Assembly: GCA_900544685.1 (NCBI GenBank)
Contig: UQWA01000048.1
Location: 1-12,356, forward strand
From: an uncultured Lachnospiraceae bacterium
GTDB lineage: Bacteria > Bacillota > Clostridia > Lachnospirales > Lachnospiraceae
Direction of reading: 5' to 3'
DNA: 12,356 nucleotides
Shown: positions 1 to 7,186 of the stretch, in pieces
Layout: the number at the start of each line of letters is the position of its first letter
Position numbering within the stretch: position 1 is the stretch's first letter
Notes under the pieces: generated by a model
Database searches by the model: none
The model's input: the letters and a program-made list of their open reading frames with translations, nothing else
Told to the model about the DNA's origin: nothing
Program-made: the position numbers and the translations under genes

Positions 1-11
1 TACGGTGGTGT

Positions 12-50
12 GGGAGGACGGTAAATAAAATAATTATTTACCTCCTACCC
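12..50 (+). terminator. Imperfect hairpin, possible terminator of an upstream gene
   Basis: A perfect 9-bp stem, GGTAAATAA (20-28) with TTATTTACC (34-42), has a 5-nt loop. It is extended outwards by GGGAGGA (12-18) against TCCTACCC (43-50) with small bulges. The only T-rich tail is GATTTTG, so it is a weak candidate for a rho-independent terminator. Two forward frames reach stop codons inside the left arm (TAA at 22-24 and 26-28), which would fit the last codons of a gene lying mostly outside the window, but a few codons cannot prove that. It could equally be a regulatory palindrome. Confidence 0.35.
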
Positions 51-144
51 GATTTTGTAATAGGAAAACAGATCATCCTGTGATAGACTGTGAGTATAGT
101 ATTTGATCCTATGACTTTTTGAAAAACAGGGGGGTTAATCTGAA

Positions 145-957
145 ATGAAAAAATTCACATTGGAAAAAAACGGCGCACGTATTGATGTTTATGAGACGAA
201 GGAACCACCAAAAGCAGCAGTGGTGATCTGTCCGGGCGGAGGATATGAGAACTTGTCTGATCGGGAAGGTGAGCCTGTGGCAAAACAGTTTCTACAGGAT
301 GGGTATATGGCGGTTGTGCTCTGGTATGAAGTGAAAAAGCAGCCGATGCTTGGCAATCTGCCGTTGCAGCAGCTATCTGATGCTGTAAGCTGGCTGAGAG
401 ATCATGCACAGGAATATCGTATGGAGAAGAAACATATATACGTGTGTGGATTTTCAGCAGGGGGACATCTGGCTGGAAGCCTTGGTATTTTATGGAATAA
501 GAAAGAATATTTTGAAAAAAATACAGATCTGAAAAAACACAGGCCAGATGGTATGATTCTTGCATATCCTGTTATCACAGCCGGAGAATTCGCACATCGC
601 AGCAGTCTGGTACGCCTTGCCGGTGAGGATTTGAAAAAACAGGAAATCTACAGTCTGGAAAAACTGGTGGATGAGGACTGTGTGCCGGTTTATCTCTGGG
701 GAACTTTTGCTGATGATGCAGTGCCTGTGGAGAACTCACTGTTATTATTAAATAAATTGGCAAAGTACAGAATTCCAGTGGAATATCACCTTTTCCCGGA
801 AGGGGTACATGGACTTTCTCTGGCCACCAAAGAGGTGGAAGAACCGGAGGCACAGCGTGATCCGGACAAGCACATCGCCAGATGGATGCCACTGTGTCTG
901 GAATGGCTGGATCACGTGATGGAAAAGAAAGTGGCAGTTACAAAAATTTTCAGATAA
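145..957 (+). CDS. Alpha/beta-hydrolase, acetyl-esterase / BD-FAE-like
   Basis: This 270-aa protein has the alpha/beta-hydrolase fold of the small carbohydrate-ester or carboxylesterase group. Visible elements are the oxyanion-hole loop CPGGGY (29-34), the nucleophile elbow GFSAGGH with Ser104, the acid loop TFADDAVPVENS (Asp190 or Asp191) and the catalytic histidine in PEGVHGLSL (His222). The complete triad suggests an active enzyme, probably deacetylating short-chain or sugar esters; the substrate is inferred from related families and not visible here. No signal peptide or membrane segment is present, so it should be cytosolic and act on imported compounds. The ATG follows a G-rich Shine-Dalgarno (CAGGGGGG, 127-134) at about 10 nt. 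I see no convincing promoter directly upstream: TATAGT at 95-100 has no good -35. It may be co-transcribed with deoD, 82 bp downstream. Confidence 0.88.
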   Translation: MKKFTLEKNGARIDVYETKEPPKAAVVICPGGGYENLSDREGEPVAKQFLQDGYMAVVLWYEVKKQPMLGNLPLQQLSDAVSWLRDHAQEYRMEKKHIYVCGFSAGGHLAGSLGILWNKKEYFEKNTDLKKHRPDGMILAYPVITAGEFAHRSSLVRLAGEDLKKQEIYSLEKLVDEDCVPVYLWGTFADDAVPVENSLLLLNKLAKYRIPVEYHLFPEGVHGLSLATKEVEEPEAQRDPDKHIARWMPLCLEWLDHVMEKKVAVTKIFR

Positions 958-975
958 AGAGTATGCGAACAATAG

Positions 976-999
976 TTACATATGATATATTATATGTAA
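976..999. repeat. Palindrome in the hydrolase-deoD gap
   Basis: TTACATAT (976-983) and ATATGTAA (992-999) form a perfect 8-bp inverted repeat around an AT-only spacer apart from one G. There is no T-run after it, so it is not a terminator. Its position 41 nt before the deoD start would suit an operator or an mRNA processing/stabilising hairpin. AT-rich palindromes of this size also arise by chance, so function is unproven. Confidence 0.4.
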
Positions 1000-1023
1000 A
1001 TGCAGTTGTTTGAATTATAACTC

Positions 1024-1031
1024 AAAGGAGG
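1024..1031 (+). promoter_or_regulatory. deoD ribosome binding site that fixes the start
   Basis: AAAGGAGG ends 8 nt before the ATG at 1040. The reading frame is open further upstream to a TTG at 1010, but that would place this near-perfect Shine-Dalgarno inside the gene. The MATPHN start encoded at 1040 is also the known DeoD N-terminus. The 1040 start is therefore preferred. Confidence 0.9.
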
Positions 1032-1039
1032 AATGGATT

Positions 1040-1747
1040 ATGGCAACACCACACAACGCGGCCAATATGGGCGACATAGCAGAAACTATTTTATTACCGG
1101 GAGATCCGCTTCGTGCAAAAGTCATCGCAGAGACATTTCTGGAGAATCCGGTACAGTTTAATACTGTTCGTAATATGTTTGGATACACAGGTACTTATAA
1201 AGGAAAGAAAGTATCTGTCATGGGAACCGGAATGGGAATGCCATCCATTGGTATCTACAGCCACGAACTGATTCATTTTTATGGAGTGAAGAATCTGATT
1301 CGTGTGGGTTCCTGTGGAGCAACTCAGGAAGACGCAAAACTTGGAACCATTCTTATGGCACAGGGAGCATGCACGGACAGCAATTATGTACATCAGTATC
1401 AGCTGCCGGGTACATTCAGTGCGATTGCGGATTTTACATTGTTAAAGACCGCGCAGGAGATGGCAGAAGCAGAAGGCTATCCATATATTGTAGGAAATGT
1501 TTTATCCAGTGATGTCTTCTATACCGAAACACCGGAATGGAAGCAGTGGGCGAAGATGGGCGTACTTGGTATCGAAATGGAAAGTTATGCACTTTACTGC
1601 GAGGCTGCAAGAGCAGGTGTGAGAGCACTTGGTATCTTTACCGTTTCAGATTCCATCGTGACCGGAGAAGCTACTACTGCAGAAGAAAGACAGAACAAGT
1701 TTACCAATATGATGAAAGTGGCTCTGGAGACGGCAATCAGACTGTAA
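1040..1747 (+). CDS. deoD: Purine nucleoside phosphorylase, DeoD type
   Basis: A 235-aa hexameric-type purine nucleoside phosphorylase (E. coli DeoD has 239 aa). It catalyses reversible phosphorolysis of purine (deoxy)ribonucleosides to the base and (deoxy)ribose-1-phosphate, in cytosolic purine salvage. Family landmarks are all present: N-terminal MATPH with His5, which reaches into the neighbouring subunit; the phosphate-site loop LLPGDPLRAK (Gly21, Arg25); Arg44; RVGSCGA (Arg88, Ser91); the ribose-binding IEMES (Glu179, Met180, Glu181); and TVSDS with catalytic Asp204, plus Arg217 in AEERQ. I see no missing key residue. The stop is followed 43 nt later by a strong terminator, so deoD ends its transcription unit. 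The upstream hydrolase may share its mRNA. No other nucleoside gene (deoC, pdp, upp, cdd) is in the window, so it does not belong to a visible deo cluster. Confidence 0.97.
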   Translation: MATPHNAANMGDIAETILLPGDPLRAKVIAETFLENPVQFNTVRNMFGYTGTYKGKKVSVMGTGMGMPSIGIYSHELIHFYGVKNLIRVGSCGATQEDAKLGTILMAQGACTDSNYVHQYQLPGTFSAIADFTLLKTAQEMAEAEGYPYIVGNVLSSDVFYTETPEWKQWAKMGVLGIEMESYALYCEAARAGVRALGIFTVSDSIVTGEATTAEERQNKFTNMMKVALETAIRL

Positions 1748-1790
1748 ACAAGAACGGTTCGGAAATTTTACAAGATAAAAAGAGATGCAC

Positions 1791-1818
1791 ACAAAATCAT
1801 GCTTCGGCATGATTTTGT
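1791..1818 (+). terminator. Rho-independent terminator after deoD
   Basis: A perfect 12-bp stem, ACAAAATCATGC (1791-1802) with GCATGATTTTGT (1807-1818), is closed by a stable TTCG tetraloop. The 3' arm supplies a T-rich stretch (TTTTGTTCGTT). It lies 43 nt after the deoD stop and before the promoter of the next gene, so the two are separate units. Confidence 0.85.
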
Positions 1819-1864
1819 TCGTTATGAAGCATTTTTAACCGTGTGAGAAGAAGCAGATATTCAC

Positions 1865-1893
1865 TTGATTTTCTGCATAGTTTACGGTATGAT
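1865..1893 (+). promoter_or_regulatory. Sigma-A promoter of the PfoR-like gene
   Basis: TTGATT (1865-1870) and TATGAT (1888-1893) are separated by exactly 17 nt, with five of six bases matching consensus in each box. Transcription should begin near 1900, giving a leader of about 47 nt before the ATG at 1947. No operator or cre-like site stands out in this short leader. Confidence 0.75.
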
Positions 1894-1946
1894 ACCTAGT
1901 GACATGGCAGGTGACAAGACATCTGAAGGCGCAGGAGGAAGAGAAT

Positions 1947-3011
1947 ATGAAGAAAATCAAGGATTTACTGGACCGTATTTTTATTGATGGTCTGAGCGGC
2001 ATGGCGCAGGGGCTGTTTGCCACACTGATTATCGGAACAATCATACAGCAGATCGGGACATTGGTCGGTGGCTCTACAGGAGATATGATCTATGCGGTTG
2101 GAAAGGTTGCCGCGGCACTGACTGGTGCGGGAATTGGTGTTGGCGTAGCTGCTAAGTTTAAAGAAAGTTACCTGGTTGTAGTATCGGCGGCAACTGCAGG
2201 TATGGTGGGAGCATTTGCCAGCAAGCTTCTGGCGGGTACAGTGCTGGTGGATGGAACGATGGTGTTTGCTGGACCTGGCGAGCCACTGGGCGCATTTCTG
2301 GCAGCGTACATTGGTATTGAATGCGGACATCTGGTGGCGGGCAGGACTAAGGTAGATATTCTGGTGACACCGATTGTGACAATTGGAACCGGTTCACTGG
2401 TAGGTCTTCTGGTAGGACCTGGCGTGTCAAAGATTATGACAAGCCTTGGCGCTATGATTAACTGGGGTGTGGAACAGCAGCCATTCCTGATGGGGATTGT
2501 GGTATCTGTACTGATGGGCATGATCCTTACCCTTCCAATCAGTTCTGCAGCACTTGGTATTATTCTGAATCTGTCCGGTCTGGCTGCCGGTGCAGCTACC
2601 GTTGGATGCTGCTGTAATATGGTGGGATTTGCGGTGGCATCTTATCGTGAGAATAAAATTGGCGGTCTGGTAGCGCAGGGGATCGGAACATCCATGCTGC
2701 AGGTACCGAACATTGTGCGCAAACCGGTCGTCTGGCTTCCGGCAATACTTTCCAGCGCCATCTTGGGCCCGGTCGGAACCATGGTCTTCAAGATGACCAG
2801 CAATGCTACAGGATCCGGAATGGGAACGGCCGGGCTGGTGGGTCAGATCATGACCTGGCAGACCATGGTACCGGCAGAATCAGGAACTATCGTCCTGATC
2901 AAGATTCTTCTGATCCAGATCATCCTTCCGGCAGTCCTTACCCTCGCCATCTCAGAATATATGAGGAAAAAAGGCTGGATTAAATACGGTGACATGAAAC
3001 TGGATATATAA
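1947..3011 (+). CDS. PfoR/PTS EIIC_2-family membrane protein
   Basis: A 354-aa polytopic membrane protein. The N-terminal signature RIFIDGLSGMAQGLFATLII (10-29), the EIIC-like GEPLGAF loop (111-117), CCCN (221-224) and TSMLQVPNIVRKP (249-260) place it in the COG3641 PfoR / PTS_EIIC_2 family, distant relatives of sugar-transporting EIIC domains. Roughly nine or ten hydrophobic segments span most of the chain, rich in Gly and Ala, and it ends in a short basic tail. PfoR was named as a regulator of perfringolysin in Clostridium perfringens; a transport role is inferred from the EIIC relationship, and the substrate is unknown. No EIIA, EIIB or HPr gene is nearby, so it is an orphan. The ATG at 1947 is chosen over an open upstream extension to 1899 because AGGAGGA (1932-1938) precedes it at 8 nt and the homologous N-terminus starts with MKKIKDLL. 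It is monocistronic, with its own promoter and a probable terminator. Confidence 0.85.
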   Translation: MKKIKDLLDRIFIDGLSGMAQGLFATLIIGTIIQQIGTLVGGSTGDMIYAVGKVAAALTGAGIGVGVAAKFKESYLVVVSAATAGMVGAFASKLLAGTVLVDGTMVFAGPGEPLGAFLAAYIGIECGHLVAGRTKVDILVTPIVTIGTGSLVGLLVGPGVSKIMTSLGAMINWGVEQQPFLMGIVVSVLMGMILTLPISSAALGIILNLSGLAAGAATVGCCCNMVGFAVASYRENKIGGLVAQGIGTSMLQVPNIVRKPVVWLPAILSSAILGPVGTMVFKMTSNATGSGMGTAGLVGQIMTWQTMVPAESGTIVLIKILLIQIILPAVLTLAISEYMRKKGWIKYGDMKLDI

Positions 3012-3083
3012 AACAAAAGGCTTTCATATATGAAGCGAAAATATTTTTGAAATTTTTACTATAAATTTTTGACACGCAGAATA

Positions 3084-3122
3084 AACGCCCTTCCTATCAT
3101 CTTAGCTGGTTGGAAGGGTGTT
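3084..3122 (+). terminator. Probable terminator between the PfoR-like gene and rpoB
   Basis: AACGCCCTTCC (3084-3094) pairs with GGAAGGGTGTT (3112-3122) as an 11-bp stem with one G-U pair and a 17-nt loop. The tail TTCATTCGTT is only moderately T-rich. A weaker hairpin sits just after the PfoR-like stop (3020-3036, GCTTTCA / TGAAGC) followed by GAAAATATTTTT, and may help. Both lie upstream of the rpoB promoter, which fits ending the upstream unit. The stem could alternatively act as a leader element if transcription starts further upstream. Confidence 0.5.
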
Positions 3123-3142
3123 CATTCGTTCGGCAAACTTTT

Positions 3143-3192
3143 GAAAAAAATTTAAAAAACCATTTGACAACTTCTTGAATTGGTGATACAGT
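3143..3192 (+). promoter_or_regulatory. rpoBC promoter with UP-like A/T tract
   Basis: TTGACA (3164-3169), a perfect -35, is followed after 17 nt by TACAGT (3187-3192), preceded by TGA (3184-3186), an extended -10 TGn motif. Immediately upstream lies an A/T tract (3143-3160: seven A, three T, six A) of the kind that contacts the alpha C-terminal domains as an UP element. Transcription should start near 3199. This shows rpoBC does not depend on read-through from a ribosomal protein operon in this genome. Confidence 0.8.
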
Positions 3193-3198
3193 ATAGGT

Positions 3199-3323
3199 TG
3201 CATTATTGTGCGGGAGTATGCTTTTGGGTGAAATTTACCCAAAATGAAACTTGTTGCATTTTTACGAAAAAGAACAAGAACACACCGGCACATTTATATA
3301 AAAAGACAGGGGTGAAACGTCAT
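3199..3323 (+). promoter_or_regulatory. Structured 5' leader of rpoB mRNA
   Basis: The predicted leader of about 125 nt contains no gene. Two successive hairpins are visible. TTTTGGGT (3222-3229) pairs with ACCCAAAA (3237-3244). CTTGTT (3250-3255) pairs with AACAAG (3273-3278) and has an inner TTTTT/AAAAA helix (3259-3263 with 3267-3271). GTTGCATT occurs twice (3197-3204, 3253-3260). No T-run follows either hairpin, so this is not a simple attenuator. The ribosome binding site AGGGGTG (3308-3314) lies outside both stems. A role in autogenous control or mRNA stability is possible but unproven. Confidence 0.5.
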
Positions 3324-6300
3324 ATGGAGAAAAACAGGATACGTCCTATCACAAACGGCAACAGTTTCCGAATGAGTTACTCAAGACAGAAAGAGGTTCT
3401 TGAGATGCCGAACCTGATCGAGGTTCAGAAGGACTCATACCAGTGGTTTTTGGACGAAGGCCTCAATGAAGTGTTTGATGATATCTCACCAATTCGCGAC
3501 TACAGCGAAAAGCTCAGCCTGGAATTCGTAGATTTCAAGCTTTGCGAAGATGATGTCAAATACTCAATCGAAGAGTGCAAAGAGCGTGACGCTACTTATG
3601 CAGCTCCTTTGAAAGTTAAGGTCAGACTTCATAACAGAGAGACTGACGAAATCAATGAACATGAAATATTCATGGGAGATCTTCCACTGATGACAGCTAC
3701 CGGTACGTTCGTAATTAACGGTGCAGAACGTGTTATCGTTAGCCAGTTGGTTCGTTCTCCGGGCATTTACTATGCAATCGCACATGACAAACTTGGTAAG
3801 AGACTGTTTTCTTCTACCGTTATTCCGAACCGTGGTGCATGGCTGGAATATGAGACAGACTCCAATGACGTATTTTATGTTCGTGTAGACAGAACCAGAA
3901 AAGTACCGATTACCGTATTGATCCGTGCACTTGGTGTCAGCACTAACGCTGAGATCCTGGAATTATTCGGCGAAGAACCGAAGATTCTGGCAACACTGAC
4001 CAAGGACGTATCTACGAACTATAAGGAAGGTCTTCTGGAACTGTATAAGAAGATCCGTCCGGGTGAACCATTAGCTGTGGAGAGTGCAGAAAGTCTCATA
4101 ACGGCTATGTTCTTTGACCCGAGAAGATACGATCTTGCAAAAGTCGGACGTTATAAATTCAACAAAAAGTTAATGCTTCGTAACCGTATTGCAGGACATG
4201 TACTGTCTGAGGATGTAGTAGATCCATCCACCGGTGAAGTTCTGGTAGAAGCAGGTACAAAATTAACACGCGAACTGGCTGACGACATTCAGAATGCGGC
4301 AGTTCCATTTGTCTGGATTCAGACAGAAGAACGCAATGAAAAAGTTCTGTCCAGCATGATGGTAGATATCACCAAATGGGTAGATATCGATGAAGAAGAA
4401 GCAAGAAGCCTTGGCGTGACAGAATTAGTATATTATCCGGTACTGTCTTCTATACTGGAAGAAAATGAAAACCTGGATGATATCAAAGATGCAATTAAGA
4501 GAGATATTCATGACCTGATTCCGAAGCATATTACAAAAGAAGATATTTTTGCTTCTATTAACTACAACATGCATCTGGAATATGGCATTGGAAATGACGA
4601 TGATATTGACCACCTGGGTAACAGACGTATCCGTGCGGTAGGTGAACTGCTTCAGAATCAGTACCGTATCGGTCTGTCCAGACTGGAGAGAGTGGTTCGT
4701 GAAAGAATGACCACACAGGATCTGGAAGGTATTTCCCCACAGTCCCTGATCAATATCAAACCGGTTACCGCAGCAGTAAAAGAGTTCTTCGGATCTTCCC
4801 AGCTGTCACAGTTCATGGATCAGAACAACCCTCTTGGTGAGCTGACTCACAAGAGACGTCTGTCTGCACTGGGACCTGGTGGTCTGTCACGAGACAGAGC
4901 CGGATTCGAGGTTCGAGATGTACATTACTCCCATTACGGAAGAATGTGCCCTATCGAGACTCCTGAAGGACCGAACATCGGTCTGATCAACTCTCTTGCA
5001 TGCTACGCAAGAATTAATCAGTATGGTTTCGTTGAGGCACCATACCGAAAGATTGATAAAACAGATCCTAAGAATCCGCGTGTCACAGATGAAGTAGTCT
5101 ATATGACAGCTGATGAAGAGGATAATTACCATGTAGCACAGGCGAATGAGCAGCTGGATGAAGATGGACATTTTGTTCGTAAGAATGTATCCGGTCGTTA
5201 CAGAGAAGAGACACAGGAATACGAACGCAGTATGTTTGATTACATGGATGTATCTCCTAAGATGGTGTTCTCTGTGGCTACAGCCCTCATTCCTTTCCTG
5301 CAGAACGACGATGCGAACCGTGCGCTGATGGGATCTAACATGCAGCGTCAGGCTGTACCTCTTCTGACTACAGAAGCACCTGTAGTTGGTACAGGTATGG
5401 AGACTAAGGCAGCTGTTGACTCAGGTGTCTGCGTTGTTGCAAAACATGCCGGTGTGGTAGAAACAGTTACATCCAAAGAGATCGTAATCAGAACAGATGA
5501 CGGACAGAAGGATGAATATCATCTGACCAAGTTCCTGCGAAGCAATCAGAGCAACTGCTATAACCAGAAGCCAATCGTATTCAAAGGCAACCGTGTGGCA
5601 GAAGGACAGGTTATTGCAGACGGACCATCTACTTCCAATGGAGAGATCGCTCTTGGTAAGAACCCACTGATCGGTTTCATGACATGGGAAGGTTACAACT
5701 ACGAGGATGCGGTTCTGTTAAGTGAAAGACTGGTTATGAACGATGTATATACATCTGTTCATATTGAAGAATACGAGGCAGAAGCCCGTGATACCAAGCT
5801 GGGACCGGAAGAGATTACAAGAGATGTTCCTGGTGTCGGTGATGACGCATTAAAGGATCTGGATGAAAGAGGTATCATCCGTATCGGTGCAGAGGTTCGT
5901 GCCGGTGATATCCTGGTTGGTAAAGTAACTCCGAAGGGAGAGACAGAGCTGACAGCTGAAGAGAGACTGCTTCGTGCTATTTTCGGTGAAAAAGCACGTG
6001 AAGTAAGAGATACCTCTCTGAAAGTACCTCATGGTGAATATGGTATTGTTGTAGATGCAAAAGTATTCACAAGAGAAAATGGTGATGAACTGGCACCTGG
6101 AGTAAACCAGGCAGTCAGAATCTATATTGCACAGAAGAGAAAGATTTCCGTTGGTGATAAGATGGCCGGACGTCACGGTAACAAGGGTGTCGTTTCCCGT
6201 GTATTACCAGTAGAAGATATGCCATTCCTGCCAAACGGACGTCCACTGGATATCGTGCTGAATCCTCTGGGTGTGCCTTCTCGTATGAATATCGGACAGG

Positions 6301-7172
6301 TGCTGGAGATTCATTTAAGTCTTGCTGCAAAAGCTCTGGGCTTTAATATTTCCACTCCGGTATTTGATGGTGCAAACGAAATCGATATCATGGACACTCT
6401 GGATCTGGCAAACGATTATGTCAATCTGGAATGGGATGAATTCAAGGCAAAACATGGCGAAGAACTGCTCCCGGAAGTTCTGGATTATCTGTATGAGAAC
6501 AGAGATCACAGAGAACTGTGGAAGGGTGTGCCGCTGTCCAGAGATGGTAAGGTAAGACTTCGTGATGGTAGAACAGGTGAGTTCTTTGACAGCCCTGTAA
6601 CCATCGGACACATGCATTATCTGAAACTGCATCATTTGGTTGATGATAAGATCCATGCACGTTCTACAGGTCCTTACTCACTGGTAACACAGCAGCCTCT
6701 GGGTGGTAAAGCTCAGTTCGGTGGACAGCGTTTCGGAGAGATGGAAGTTTGGGCTCTGGAAGCATACGGAGCATCTTACACGCTGCAGGAAATCCTGACA
6801 GTAAAATCTGATGACGTTGTTGGTCGAGTGAAGACATATGAAGCAATCATTAAGGGCGAGAATATTCCTGAACCGGGTATTCCAGAATCCTTTAAGGTTA
6901 TGCTGAAAGAGCTGCAGGCTCTTGGTCTGGATGTGAAAGTCCTTGGCGAGAACCAGCAGGAAGTAGAGATTATGGAAACTGTTGATTATGGTGAAACAGA
7001 TATCCGTTCCGTCATTGAAGGAGACAGAGGCTATAAGCGTGAGGAAAATTCCTTTGGCAGTTATGGATTCAGCCAGCAGGAATTCTCTGGTGATGAGCTT
7101 GTAGACGTACAGGAGTCCGAAGATGAAGAAACCGTTGATGTGGATGACAGCTTCGATGACGATGTAGAATAG
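3324..7172 (+). CDS. rpoB: DNA-directed RNA polymerase subunit beta
   Basis: A 1282-aa beta subunit, which with beta' forms the catalytic core of RNA polymerase. Landmarks in order: N-terminus MEKNRIRPITNG; the rifampicin region FFGSSQLSQFMDQNNPLGE (488-506) running into THKRRLSALGPGG; RPLDIVLNPLGVPSRMNIGQ after the active-site GDKMAGRHGNKG with Lys946 and Lys954; FGGQRFGEMEVWALEAYG (1132-1149); and the clamp-anchoring PGIPESFKVMLKELQ from 1184. Asp499, His509 and Ser514 correspond to E. coli Asp516, His526 and Ser531 and are all of the rifampicin-sensitive type. The last 33 residues form an acidic tail (16 Asp/Glu, no Lys/Arg). ATG 3324 is chosen over the open extension to 3180 because AGGGGTG precedes it and the family start matches; the extension would also begin upstream of the predicted transcription start. 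The TAG stop abuts the rpoC ribosome binding site 14 bp before rpoC. Confidence 0.99.
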   Translation: MEKNRIRPITNGNSFRMSYSRQKEVLEMPNLIEVQKDSYQWFLDEGLNEVFDDISPIRDYSEKLSLEFVDFKLCEDDVKYSIEECKERDATYAAPLKVKVRLHNRETDEINEHEIFMGDLPLMTATGTFVINGAERVIVSQLVRSPGIYYAIAHDKLGKRLFSSTVIPNRGAWLEYETDSNDVFYVRVDRTRKVPITVLIRALGVSTNAEILELFGEEPKILATLTKDVSTNYKEGLLELYKKIRPGEPLAVESAESLITAMFFDPRRYDLAKVGRYKFNKKLMLRNRIAGHVLSEDVVDPSTGEVLVEAGTKLTRELADDIQNAAVPFVWIQTEERNEKVLSSMMVDITKWVDIDEEEARSLGVTELVYYPVLSSILEENENLDDIKDAIKRDIHDLIPKHITKEDIFASINYNMHLEYGIGNDDDIDHLGNRRIRAVGELLQNQYRIGLSRLERVVRERMTTQDLEGISPQSLINIKPVTAAVKEFFGSSQLSQFMDQNNPLGELTHKRRLSALGPGGLSRDRAGFEVRDVHYSHYGRMCPIETPEGPNIGLINSLACYARINQYGFVEAPYRKIDKTDPKNPRVTDEVVYMTADEEDNYHVAQANEQLDEDGHFVRKNVSGRYREETQEYERSMFDYMDVSPKMVFSVATALIPFLQNDDANRALMGSNMQRQAVPLLTTEAPVVGTGMETKAAVDSGVCVVAKHAGVVETVTSKEIVIRTDDGQKDEYHLTKFLRSNQSNCYNQKPIVFKGNRVAEGQVIADGPSTSNGEIALGKNPLIGFMTWEGYNYEDAVLLSERLVMNDVYTSVHIEEYEAEARDTKLGPEEITRDVPGVGDDALKDLDERGIIRIGAEVRAGDILVGKVTPKGETELTAEERLLRAIFGEKAREVRDTSLKVPHGEYGIVVDAKVFTRENGDELAPGVNQAVRIYIAQKRKISVGDKMAGRHGNKGVVSRVLPVEDMPFLPNGRPLDIVLNPLGVPSRMNIGQVLEIHLSLAAKALGFNISTPVFDGANEIDIMDTLDLANDYVNLEWDEFKAKHGEELLPEVLDYLYENRDHRELWKGVPLSRDGKVRLRDGRTGEFFDSPVTIGHMHYLKLHHLVDDKIHARSTGPYSLVTQQPLGGKAQFGGQRFGEMEVWALEAYGASYTLQEILTVKSDDVVGRVKTYEAIIKGENIPEPGIPESFKVMLKELQALGLDVKVLGENQQEVEIMETVDYGETDIRSVIEGDRGYKREENSFGSYGFSQQEFSGDELVDVQESEDEETVDVDDSFDDDVE

Positions 7173-7186
7173 GGAGGGAACCATTC

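Noticed and set aside
1..28. Forward frames ending at 24 or 28 as the 3' end of an upstream gene
   Set aside because: Only seven or eight codons are visible and two frames are equally possible, so no gene can be supported.
40..46. AGGAGGT Shine-Dalgarno-like sequence on the minus strand
   Set aside because: No ATG, GTG or TTG lies at a usable distance after it and it falls within the hairpin arm.
961..973. PurBox-like element (CGAACAAT core) upstream of deoD
   Set aside because: It has two mismatches to the Bacillus consensus AWWWCCGAACWWT and lacks a properly spaced inverted partner; only a poor 9/13 match lies 31 nt further on. Chance is the simpler explanation.
1010..1039. Upstream TTG start adding 10 residues to DeoD
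   Set aside because: It would put the strong AAAGGAGG ribosome binding site inside the gene, and the DeoD family begins at the MATPHN encoded from 1040.
1899..1946. N-terminal extension of the PfoR-like protein
   Set aside because: The extension begins at about the predicted transcription start, contains the Shine-Dalgarno AGGAGGA and is not part of the family sequence.
3069..3100. Second promoter for rpoB: TTGACA (3069-3074) with TATCAT (3095-3100)
   Set aside because: The spacer is 20 nt, too long for a good sigma-A promoter, and it would run straight into the hairpin at 3084-3122.
3180..3323. 48-residue N-terminal extension of RpoB in the open frame
   Set aside because: It starts upstream of the predicted transcription start, is unlike any RpoB N-terminus and lacks a ribosome binding site.
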